From: Vitrella brassicaformis
Taxonomy: Eukaryota > Sar > Vitrellaceae
DNA: 64,000 bases
Assembly (NCBI GenBank): GCA_001179505.1
Contig: CDMY01000170.1
Location: 2,446-66,445 of the forward strand
Reading direction: 5' to 3'
The notes beneath the pieces are model-generated. The model searched no databases, was not told the DNA's origin, and worked only from the letters and a program-made list of their open reading frames with translations. A program made the position numbers and the translations under genes. Position 1 is the first letter of the stretch, and the number at the start of each line of letters is the position of its first letter. Below are positions 35,580 to 45,418 of the stretch, piece by piece.

Positions 35580-35777
35580 TCACTTTGAGTAGGGGAGGTG
35601 GTTGAGTCGGCGAAATAGCGCCCCGAGCATAACATTGCATCCGCTGTCATCGATGACGCCTGCAGACACACACACATCACACTGATCCATTTTGTCCATT
35701 CCAGTGCGTCGATCTTTACCTGTGTGCTGCCACGCATCATGGCGATGAATCATCAACGAGCTGGACGCCCTCTCCAT
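35580..35777 (-). pseudogene. Truncated 5' copy of the TMEM184-like gene at 43 kb
   Basis: Exon 1 (MERASSSLMIHRHDAWQHTG), intron 1 and exon 2 (VIDDSGCNVMLGALFRRLNH) of the gene starting at 43025 are repeated here almost unchanged on the opposite strand, up to the exon 2 donor. Similarity fades within intron 2 and no later exon follows before the ankyrin gene. This is a partial duplication by DNA, since the intron is included. It cannot encode the membrane segments. Confidence 0.8.
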
Positions 35778-35895
35778 CCCAGATCCGCCTCTCCAAGCTG
35801 CAGCGGTTTGCGCGGGGAAGCTTTGGAGCTCGCATCTGCAGTCTAAGCTCGCACTACAGAGAACCCGATCACTTTGCTCTGCCTTTTGACCTGCA

Positions 35896-36988
35896 ATGCA
35901 TCAACATACACCTGTTTCCTTTGTCCCAACGTGGATCTTCGCCTTTCTGTTGGCATTGGCATGGTCAGCCGACGGCATCAGCCGCACTGCCAGGCAGCAG
36001 CCAATGACGGCATCGCTGCCCGGGCATGACCACCGGCCATGCAGCAGCAGAGTGGAAGTGAGAACCGTCACCGGTGAGTGAGATCAGCGAGGCATCTCAG
36101 TAGCGGGACAGGACAGAGCGCGTCTGTGTTGCTTGTGTTGTCATGACAGGTGGTCGGTCATTATGTGTTGAAGGCCTCGCACCCGATGCAACCGTGACAG
36201 ATTTGAAGGTGCGGGGATCCACTGGGCTGGGTGTGTGCCCTCTCACTTCGTTCCACACATACCGTACATGTTTGTGGTTCGTCCCATGCAGGCTCGCGTG
36301 GAGGTGCTCACGGGGGTGCCTGTGGGGGATGTACTGACGGTGGACCAGCAGAGGGGGCGGGCAGTGGTCGACAGCGAAGCTCTGGTAAGTGTACCTCCTG
36401 ATAACGAACCTGCCTTGCATCTTTCTGTACTGACTGCCCTGCGCGTGTGTGCAGGTGGATGGGTCAGGTGTGTACTACGTGTCGCCACGCATCAGGGGCG
36501 GCCTCTCGCTGCAAGTCAAAACACTCTCTGGTACGCGATTGTCAATGCCTGAATGTGTGTGTGGATGCATTGCTCTCTGTGTGTGTCTGTGTGTGTGTCC
36601 GCCCACCTGTGTGCAGGGAAAACCATCACTGTTGACGAGATCGACCCCGACATGACGATAGCCTCCGTCAAGGCCAAGATACAGCAGAAAGAGGGCATCC
36701 CGCCAGACCAACAGCGACTCATCTTCGGAGGTAACTGACTCTGTCGTGTGCTCATGTCGTGTGTGTGTGCATGTGTGTGTGTGTGTTTTTGCAGGCAAGC
36801 AGCTTGAGGACCAGAAGACTGTTTCAGACTACGACATTCAGGCAAGGCAATGAAGAGAGAGAGACCTCTCCCATCACATCCACACAGCACACTCGCACGG
36901 AGGTGCATGTCTGTCTATGTCCGTGTCGGTGTGTGTGCAGGAAGATGCAGTTTTGCATTTGGTGTTGCGGCTGAGGGGCGGCAGATGA
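35896..36988 (+). CDS. Signal-peptide tandem ubiquitin-like protein
   Basis: The protein starts with a signal peptide (core [15 protein letters not shown]) and a basic, Ser/Thr-rich stretch with little acid ([16 protein letters not shown]), like a bipartite plastid leader. Two ubiquitin folds follow. The first is divergent: [20 protein letters not shown] ... [14 protein letters not shown] ... ending SPRIRGG. The second is close to ubiquitin: [57 protein letters not shown], then one Arg and stop. Lys27, 29, 33 and 48 equivalents are present; the Lys63 position is Glu. One extra residue lies before the helix. Introns interrupt both units at the same Gly (position 10) and again after the Gln62 equivalent. 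The last intron has a GC donor (36842). Secretory or plastid targeting is inferred from the leader. Confidence 0.85.
36842..36940 (+). other. GC-AG intron in the ubiquitin-like gene
   Basis: The exon ends GACATTCAG and the intron opens gcaagg, not gt. The acceptor is tgtgtgtgcag before GAAGATGCAG. Only this junction keeps [17 protein letters not shown] intact. The rest of the gcaagg donor is a strong match, as is usual for GC introns. Confidence 0.75.
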
Positions 36989-38761
36989 CTGACCGACCGA
37001 TCGACACACAGACGGATGGATGGACTGATGGGTGTGTATACTTGTACATAGTGATGAGGGAGGGGAGGGGGAGGGGTGTGGGCATTTTTGACTCAATTCA
37101 CTAATCACTCGTGTCGTGTGACCGACCTGTGGGGATGGATTGATTTAATAGCTCATGTATCTGTCTGGGTCTGTCTGTCCGAAGAAGCTCACAGGCACCA
37201 CTACTCCACCTCACACAAAACCAACCAACCAGAACCACCGTGCCACACACACGTCCCTCACTGATCCTTCCATCGACACGAGGCAAATAACCCACCCACC
37301 CCCCAGCACACTCACACACACAAAGGGACAGACACGTAAAGATACATGCCATGCACTTAGCTTACCCCTCCTACCTACCCTCCCTCTCAGACACCCCACA
37401 GGTGTCGTGTACGGAACAATCAGTCTGCAGTCAGTGGGCGGGTGGGCGGGGGGAGAGGGAAGGAGCATTATAAGCACAAACACACACACACGTACACCCT
37501 CCCTCCCTCCACCCTCCCTATCTCCCTGTGCAAAAAAAAGTTGATTGACCCAAGATAAGATGCATTGGAATGGATGGAATGATGAAAGGTGGGAGTCATT
37601 GTCATTGTGTGCGATGGTATGTGTTTGCTGTGTGTCGTGCGTCTGCGTCTGCGTACGCGTGTGCGTGTGCGTGCGGATGCATCAAACTGGCACACACGCG
37701 CACACACGCGCACACACGCGTGTACTTACGGTAAGGAATGCGTGATGATGTGTGGCAGCAGCGATAAAAACTGACACACACAGACAGACAGGCGGGACAC
37801 TTCAAGCTTCTCACCCCCACCCTCACCCCGCCCCCACAACCACAGTGAGAGTGTCACGGGTCATAAATTAGAACAAGACAGACACCGAGACACACACACA
37901 CACACACACAGACAGAGAAAGACAGAGAAAGATGACAGAGGCGATTTAGTTAGCAGCAAACGGGCCCCGATATCTCTCTCTCTCACACACACACAGACAC
38001 ACGGATGCATCATCAACATAGACTAGATGGCACACACACACATACACATGCACACATGGCTGCAACTGCACTCACTCAGCCCCACTTTTGTCTTGGATCT
38101 TGAAAGCGCACCCCCGCCCAGCCACCTACAAACACACACACACACACACAAACGACACGAGAGGTTCGGTTTCGGTTCGCTCAGTCAGCGAACACATGTA
38201 CGCAGGCAACAAAACAGCCAACACCCAACACCAACGCTCGTCTACTGACTCAATAAACAGCAGGCAGCCGCACAGCCACAACCACACACACAACCACAGC
38301 CACAGCCACACACACACACAAAGGCTCACACACGCACTCTTGTAACACATAACAAGTAGATAAACGATATGCGAAACGATATGCGCCTGCAAAGGCGCAA
38401 GGGCACACGATAAACCAGCCAGCCGACCACCAAACCACCCTGACCTCACGCCGAGAAAACAAAACTGTGCACACCTCGTGTGTGTGAGCACAACCGTGTG
38501 TGTGTCATCTGTGCCGACGTGTGCAGGGACCGATCCCCAACAGACACGAACATGTGACTGTCAGAGGACAGCACTCCCTCAGGCACAACAGAAGACACAC
38601 CCACACATCCACACACACCTGCAGACCAACAAAAGCAGAGAGAGAGACAGACAGAAGCAGAGACAGAGACAGACAGAGAGAGAGAGAGAGAGAGAGCGAG
38701 GGAGGGAGCCAAAAAGCCCTACCTCAGTCAGTCAGTCAGTCAGTCAGCTGACAGACCGAGC
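36989..38761. repeat. Intergenic simple-sequence region, (CA)n, (GA)n, (CAGT)n
   Basis: There are about 1.8 kb of CA/TG microsatellites (for example 37.45-37.50, 37.88-37.99, 38.12-38.15, 38.27-38.33 kb), a GA run at 38.64-38.70 kb and (cagt)n at 38.73-38.75 kb. Open frames are repeat translations rich in His, Thr and Cys. I see no gene. Confidence 0.6.
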
Positions 38762-39061
38762 NNNNNNNNNNNNNNNNNNNNNNNNNNNNNNNNNNNNNNN
38801 NNNNNNNNNNNNNNNNNNNNNNNNNNNNNNNNNNNNNNNNNNNNNNNNNNNNNNNNNNNNNNNNNNNNNNNNNNNNNNNNNNNNNNNNNNNNNNNNNNNN
38901 NNNNNNNNNNNNNNNNNNNNNNNNNNNNNNNNNNNNNNNNNNNNNNNNNNNNNNNNNNNNNNNNNNNNNNNNNNNNNNNNNNNNNNNNNNNNNNNNNNNN
39001 NNNNNNNNNNNNNNNNNNNNNNNNNNNNNNNNNNNNNNNNNNNNNNNNNNNNNNNNNNNNN
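38762..39061. other. Assembly gap, 300 N
   Basis: Exactly 300 N, flanked by a (cagt)n run on the left and a C homopolymer on the right. It is probably a placeholder of nominal size, so real sequence is missing. Confidence 0.98.
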
Positions 39062-39368
39062 TCCCCCCCCCCCCCCCTCGTTTCTTCCTTACTCATACAT
39101 CCATCTCAACTAGGGCCACTCCCTCACTCACACACATACGTATCAATCAACTCACTCACTCACGTGCAATGCACACACCCACATGCACACCCACACCCAC
39201 ACGCACGCCCCGCCACGCCCATCCCATCCCACCCCATCAGCTCAGCTCAGCAACACTCACTCGCCGGTTTTACACATCACATCCACAATCCAATCCAATC
39301 CAATCACGACGGCCCGGCCGTGCCGTGTGCGGCGAGCCTATCTGGTGTGTGTGTCTCCGCTAGGCTAG
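39062..39368. other. 3' flank of YHS gene, no gene seen
   Basis: Starts with a C run after the gap, then CA-rich and CCCA-rich low complexity up to the stop codon of the YHS gene (39369-39371, minus strand). Confidence 0.5.
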
Positions 39369-39478
39369 TTAGTGGCCATTGGTCCAGCCCTGTTTCTGCC
39401 AGAATGTGTTGGCGTTCTTGATGAACCCTGAACGGTCGGCACGCCACTCCTCCTGAATGTTTTATGTATGGCACCACA

Positions 39479-39513
<35 letters not shown>

Positions 39514-42500
39514 GAAAAGTTGGACACAGACGAGTGTGAGTCCGGTAATACTACTCACAAGTTCTTTGGCTGCGACGGTGAGGTAGAGTTTGCCCTCGTG
39601 GATCTCCCACTTGGCGGGGTCGGTCAACACATACTCTGCACACACACACACACACACACGTGTCAACACATACACAAGCGTGGGTGAGTCGATCTATATG
39701 TCGGTGTGTAGGGTAGCGTACCTCCGAAAGCCATGGCGAAGGCACACCAAGCGCCGTACTTGGGCAGGTACGCCTCTGTAGGCACACACACACACAGCGC
39801 ACAGACACAAATGAAGAGGCTTGCTGAGGTAAGCATGTGTAGGCACCCACCAGGGTTTGCGTCGAACATCTGTTTGTTCTCCTTGTTCTCGAAAGCAACC
39901 TGACGGATGTCATGGGGCCACACACACACGTCTGTGTGTGTGTGTGTCTGTGTGTGTGTGTGTGGGTGGGTCTCGCTGTGTGTGGTATGTTGCCTTAAAG
40001 AGTCCCTTGTAGTCGCTCTCGAGTGTCTCGTCGCCCTTCTTGCCCGTCACAGGCTGCACACACACACAGACACACACACACAGACAGGTGTCCAGGCATT
40101 GATTACGCAGCTCGGTGGGGTGGGTACCTTAGCGTCTTTCTCGAGCTTAAAGTATGCTACGGGGTCGGCACCTTAAGCAAATGGAATTATAAAAAAGAAA
40201 TTGAAAAATGGGAAGAAATGTAAACGAAAGATTTCATAGTAAAGACGCTTTAGAAAGATCCTCCCCTTCTACCACTCAAAAGATAACCACCTGTACACAT
40301 ACACACACACAGGGAGAGAGAATCTCCCTCTCTCTCGCTCTGTGTGTGTGTGTGTGTGTGTGTGTCTGTGTGTGCATACCAGGTGCGTAGAAGGTCACTG
40401 ACTCGCCGATGACCGCGCCGTCGACGTCCACCGGCACAATGGGGCCGGTGCCTGCATACACACACACACACACATATTCCCACACGAGTAAATCTCCCTC
40501 TGTCTCCTCTGTCTGTCTATCTGTCTGCGTGTGTGTGGTGGCTACTTCCGGTGAATGAGTACGGCAGCACGACGCCCAGCACGATGGCCGCGGCGATCAG
40601 CACCGCAGCTGCAGTCACGGCTATGATCAAGTTCCTGCACCCATCACACACACACACCCGAACAAAGGAATACACACACGTGTCTGTGAGTAGGTCTCTC
40701 TCACTCTCTCTGTGCTGCTTACATTTTGGACTTCTTGCAAGTGGGGCCGCAGGAGGGTTTGCACTGGAGGGAGGAATTTGATGAAGCCTCACGGTCAGAC
40801 GCGGGCGACGTCAGGGGCACCACTGATCGATGGACGAATGGATGGCACGCAAACCGAGAGACAGTGTGTCCATCCATCCATCCACCTCTGAATGCATACC
40901 GACCGATGTGTTCGTGCGGAGACGGCAGCGACTTGACAGTGATGCCATTGCAGTTCTCGCAGGACACCACAGCCGGACCTGTGGTGACAACCGTGTGCTG
41001 CTGCGCATTGACACCCCCGCTGCAGCTCGTGTTGTTGACACCGCCGGCACTCTGGTGCGTGTGGTAGCCCGCACAGGTGCACGGCACCACACGCCTACAC
41101 ACACACACACATCGCACAAAGGCACTCACGAATGCACCACCAGACAGACAGACAGACCATCACACCTGTTGCAGCATCTGCAGACAGGGTTGGTGCATGG
41201 GCAGTAGACGTCGTGTGTGTGGTGCTGCTGCTGCTGCACGTGGTACAGCTGCTGGGGAATGGGCGGCGGATTCGGGTTTGTGCCAGCATTGAACCTGCAC
41301 ACAATCAGAGAGAAACACACACATGGATTGCACGGCCTGAGTGGATCTCTCCCTCTCTGTGCGTGTGTGTGGAAGGGGGGAGGGAGACGTACTGCAGTGT
41401 CTTGACTTGCTTCTTGAGGTTCTCGATCTCCAGCATCTGCTGACCCAAACCTGAAGCACACACGCCACACATGACACACACACACACAGACAGACAGACA
41501 GACAGACAGAGGTACGCCTGAGTGAATGTGCGTGCGTGTGCGTACCTCCGAACCCTCCGTGGTTGAGAGTGTACTGGTGCAGCAGCGCCGACGGATCGTC
41601 ACACTTGCCTACACACACACATACATCCACACACGCCCATCCGACCACACATCCATGTGTGTCTTCGAGCTGCACATTCGTCCAGCCACCCAGCCATGTA
41701 TCCAGGCATACCGTTGGCAGTGCTGCCGTTGTGTTTGTAGCTGCCGGTGGTGTCCTTGCCGTCGTGGCCCTGACCGTTGTTCGTCCCGCCCTGCATCCTC
41801 GCCGCATACGACACCTTCACACACCACAGACAGACAAACAAAACAAGCTGATGGACTCCCGTGTTCGTGTCGTCTTGTGTGTGGTTTACCTCAGCTTCGG
41901 GTTCGTCGGTGGAGACCTGCTGCACCTGCTGCTGAAGGTCCAACGCAGCCGGGGGCAAACCTGACGAAGGACCAAAATATATCATGGATGGATGGAGGGA
42001 TAGACAAAACCAAACACATGCATGCTTGGGTTGTGCATGGCTGCCTGCCATTGTTACTCAGCTCAGCTCACCCCTCGACGGGTGGGAGTGGGACACATGG
42101 GTCGGCAAACTCCTCGCACCAGTCTGTTTGATACGCACATACAACCCACACACGACACGACAGTACACGATAACACACGCACACACACTCACACCCATCG
42201 ATGGCACTCCACCTCACCTGTGAGCCGGCGATGCTTTCCTCGAAGAAGACGGGCAGGTGTGCGCGGGGGGACGGCTTCAGCTCGGGCGACTCCAGTATCA
42301 GACGCAGCGACTCAGCCAAACCCAGCCGCTGCTCCGCATCGCGTGCACCTAACTCGCGACTGGCTCCCTCACTGATACACACATAGACACACACAGACAC
42401 AGACACAAACACAAATACAGACACAGACACAAACACATGCACGCTAGCCCATCCATCTCTGTCTGTCGGTCGGTCGGTCTGTCTATGCATTCCACTCACT

Positions 42501-42843
42501 TGTCGACAGTGCAGCAGACCCCACAGACCGGCCCAGCAGCGGGCCTGACTGTTTCCTGCATGACCACACTGCTGCCGGCCTCGCCGCGATGCGCCGGCCA
42601 ACTCGACCCATTCGGCGAAGAGCTGTAACCATCTGCAACACCCAACACGCAGAGACAGACAGACACCCACCCTGGCTTGTCCCACCTCTCCATCTCTGTC
42701 TGTCTGCCTGTCTTCCGCCCATCCCACGCACCTGAAGTATGTCCATTGCCGCTGGCCTCTCTGTGCACCGGCAGCTGAAGGGGCTCGTGCATGACCTCAG
42801 AGGTGCTCTCTGTCGCGACGCACAACCCGCATAGGTGGCTCAT
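39369..42843 (-). CDS. Membrane-anchored YHS-domain protein with Cys-rich N-terminal half
   Basis: The last exons spell a YHS domain, a small fold often linked to metal binding: ADPVAYFKLEKDAK, YLPKYGAWCAFAMAFGG, KWEIHEGKLYLTVAAKEL, NTFWQKQGWTN. Before it is one membrane segment, IIAVTAAAVLIAAAIVLGVV. The N-terminal part has many small exons: start MSHLCGLCVATES, GPVCGVCCTVDK, LGLAESLRLILESPELKPS, a coiled-coil piece QQMLEIENLKKQVKTL, then VYCPCTNPVCRCCN, VVPCTCAGYH and CKPSCGPTCKKSK. The paired cysteines suggest a metal-binding or disulfide-rich domain. Introns have (TG)n before cag on the sense strand. One intron (about 40174-40380) holds an AT-rich insertion at its acceptor. The YHS and membrane parts are firm; individual N-terminal exons are approximate. 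Confidence 0.75.
40174..40292. mobile_element. AT-rich insertion with 5-base flanking repeat in a YHS-gene intron
   Basis: About 119 bases of A/T-rich sequence sit in otherwise GC-rich DNA. CACCT occurs at both edges (40169-40173 and 40288-40292), as a target-site duplication would. On the gene's strand the repeat is AGGTG, which contains the 3' splice site AG/GTG, so the acceptor itself is duplicated. Frames across it are broken and I cannot name its source; organellar DNA or a short mobile element are both possible. Confidence 0.6.
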
Positions 42844-43024
42844 GATGCCAACGTCACCCGGCTGGAGTCGTCTTCCAGGCAAAAAAAGTGATCGGCTGAC
42901 ACAGGCGGTTGGATCGGGGGGCGGCACGGAGAGATCTGCCCTTGGCGGTTAATGCCTTCTCAAAGATACGTGCGAGCTCATGTATTGCAGACGGCATAAG
43001 AGCTCGCAAACGCCAGAATCTACG
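42844..43024. promoter_or_regulatory. Bidirectional spacer between YHS and TMEM184-like genes
   Basis: Only about 180 bases separate the two divergent start codons (42843 on minus, 43025 on plus), so the genes probably share promoter sequence. No clear motif is visible. Confidence 0.4.
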
Positions 43025-45418
43025 ATGGAGAGGGCGTCCAGCTCGTTGACGATTCATCGCCATGATGCGTGGCAGCACACAGGTAGAGATCGACGCACTG
43101 GAATGGACAGAATGGATGTGTGTGTCTGTGTGTGGCTGTCTGTCTGTCTGTCTGCAGGCGTCATCGACGACAGTGGGTGCAATGTTATGCTCGGGGCGCT
43201 CTTTCGCCGACTCAATCACCTCCCCTACTCAAAGTGAGCGAGGCCATGTGTGTGCATTGATTTGACTGCTGCACTGTGTCTGTCTGTCTGCTGAATGAAT
43301 CAATGAACCTGCAGTCTGCCGTATCTATCGGACCACGTCAAGCAGGCGCCCACAAGGTGACAGAAAAGAGAGAGAGATGACTGACTCAACAAGACAGTCA
43401 GTCAATGGTGTCTTATGGGTGTATGTGTCCGAGTCCATCGACAGGTTCATTGTGCTATGGGTGGTTGCGTGCGCGTCGACGCTGCTCTGTGTGGCCATCA
43501 TCGGCTACCACTGGTGGTGCCACTTTCGCGTTGGTACACGGACTCACACGCGCACTCACTCATTGTGTATCTGTCTGTATGTGTGTGTGTGCGACTTCGT
43601 TGGGGTGTTTTGCGTGCAGGCGATGAGCTGCGAAAGTCTCGTGGGCGTGTTCTGTTGCCGAGGCAAACGCGGCTGACCTTCAAAATCCTTGTGATGGTGC
43701 CGCAATTGGCACTATTCAGCTGGTCGGTCGGACAGAAGGGCGGACAGTCATTCTCTCTCACCTCTCCCCCTCTCTGGGTCTGTGCTTCAGTGTGGGCTTG
43801 TTCTACATTCGTCTAGGGCGTCTGTTTGGTCTATTTTCCAATCTCGCTTACATGACCGCTCTCTTCGCTCTCTGGTGAGCCGCGCACAGAGGCAGACAGG
43901 CAGACAGGCTGGGAATGGATTGACGATGGGTGTGCTCAGGGACCTCCTGTGCGAGATGCTAGGAGGCCCAGAAAGGTGAGCGACTCACCATCGGATGGAT
44001 GGATGGATTGCCCAAGGAGAGTCTTGCATGTGCTTCGTTCAGGTGTATAGCGGTGCTCCACCACGAACCTCCAATGAAGTTCCTCACCGAATTTTGGGTG
44101 ACACAGCGCACCAACAGACACAAATGCACCACCTCACACCGACCAACCTGTGTGTCTGTGTGTATGTCAGATTTGCAAGTGTTTGAGGCCGCTGGATGGG
44201 AGGAGATTCCATCTGTCGCACTTCTACTGGAGCCGTATAATGGTCAGTCAGTCGCCCCACTGCCACACCCATGCCATGAACTGCATCCCTAGGCTGCGCG
44301 TGTGTGTGCGCATCAATCAGGTGATGCAACACGCCATGATCGGGCCGGCCCTTCTGCTGACCCAAACACTGGTCGAGGACTTCATGCCGATGCTCGACTG
44401 GGTGAGTATTCTGGCCGCCAGATGCGTGTGCGTGTACACAGCTGTGCGTGTGTGTGTGCGCTGGATGTGCGCAGGTGGGGATCTTGTCTCAGGTGGTGTG
44501 TGGGTATGGTCTGTCCATTTTGATAGCGGCGAGCAGGAAGCCGCTGCGGGAGTACAGGAGCGACTGGAAGGCATGGATGGTCATGATATCGGATCCCGCA
44601 ATTATGCAGTACCTCAGGTGGGGTGGGGTGGGTGCATTCACTGCCACCTATCTCCCATAACACCTACTCGCCCATAATGCGTGTTTTTTCAGGCTGGTGC
44701 TGACGTACCTTGCACACAGGAGGGTGTGTGCCGCTCTGCTCAACCAACAGGAGCCCGCTCCATCTTACACGGAGGTACGCAGACATCGACACGCACATAT
44801 GATGCGTGTGCATGCGCAGCGCGCGGTGGCGTGTGAGTGAGTGTGTGTGTGTGTGTGTGCAGGAGGTGATGAGTGAGGCGTATGCCAACTGCCTGACGTG
44901 TGTCCTCACTGTCCCGCTCTCACTCTGGGCGGTGTACGCATTCCCTGCACGAGAGGTACACACCAACATACACAGCAACATACACACACACATTCACGCG
45001 TCGGTGCCTGTGTGTGCGGGTCTGCGTCCTAGGTGAAGCAGTGTGTCCATCGGTTTGTGGAGCCGCGAGGTGGTGAGACGCAGGACAACGATGAGAACAA
45101 TGAGGAAGACGACACCAAGTGAGCGACACACACACTCAGACAGACAGACAGACAGGCACGCACCCACCTCCGCCTGAGTGTGTGTGTGTGTGTGTGTGCG
45201 TGTGTGTAGTTTGTTGAGCAGCACATCCACCCCGCCCAGTGAACACGACACTGCGACAGAGACACATATACTCGCCGTCGGGTGGGCACATCTGATCGAA
45301 AATCTGATACATACAACTGTGTGTGTGTGTGTGTGCAGGTCGAGTCATCGGCACTCGCCGCTTTATGAGAGGCAGTGGACGGGGGGAATGGCATAGTATA
45401 GTCAGGGAGGGAGCGTAG
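43025..45418 (+). CDS. TMEM184/Ost-alpha-like multi-pass membrane protein
   Basis: The Ost-alpha/TMEM184 family are seven-helix membrane proteins, some of which transport organic solutes. Landmarks here: FKILVMVPQLALFS (family ILLMVPIYALDSW), a following helix and VLRDLLCEMLGGPERCIAVL (family RDxYEA...LGGE), EPPMKFLTEFW, MQHAMIGPALLLTQTLVEDF, and YANCLTCVLTVPLSLWAVYAFP (family FLICIEMxxAALAHxYAFP). The start MERASSSLTIHRHD precedes a soluble exon (VIDDSGCNVMLGALFRRLNH) and a first helix, IVLWVVACASTLLCVAIIGY. About a dozen (TG)n introns divide it. The C-terminal tail is acidic (ETQDNDENNEEDDT); the reading through the last exons to TAG at 45416-45418 is my best path. A truncated copy of the first two exons lies at 35.6-35.8 kb. 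Confidence 0.7.

Noticed and set aside
37450-38750. Regularly repeated CA/TG units resembling an array
   Set aside because: These are microsatellites without spacer-repeat structure; CRISPR is not expected in a eukaryotic nuclear genome.
40174-40292. Short frames in the AT-rich block (for example WNYKKEIEKWEEM)
   Set aside because: They are interrupted by stops in every frame and too short to identify; no coding claim is made.
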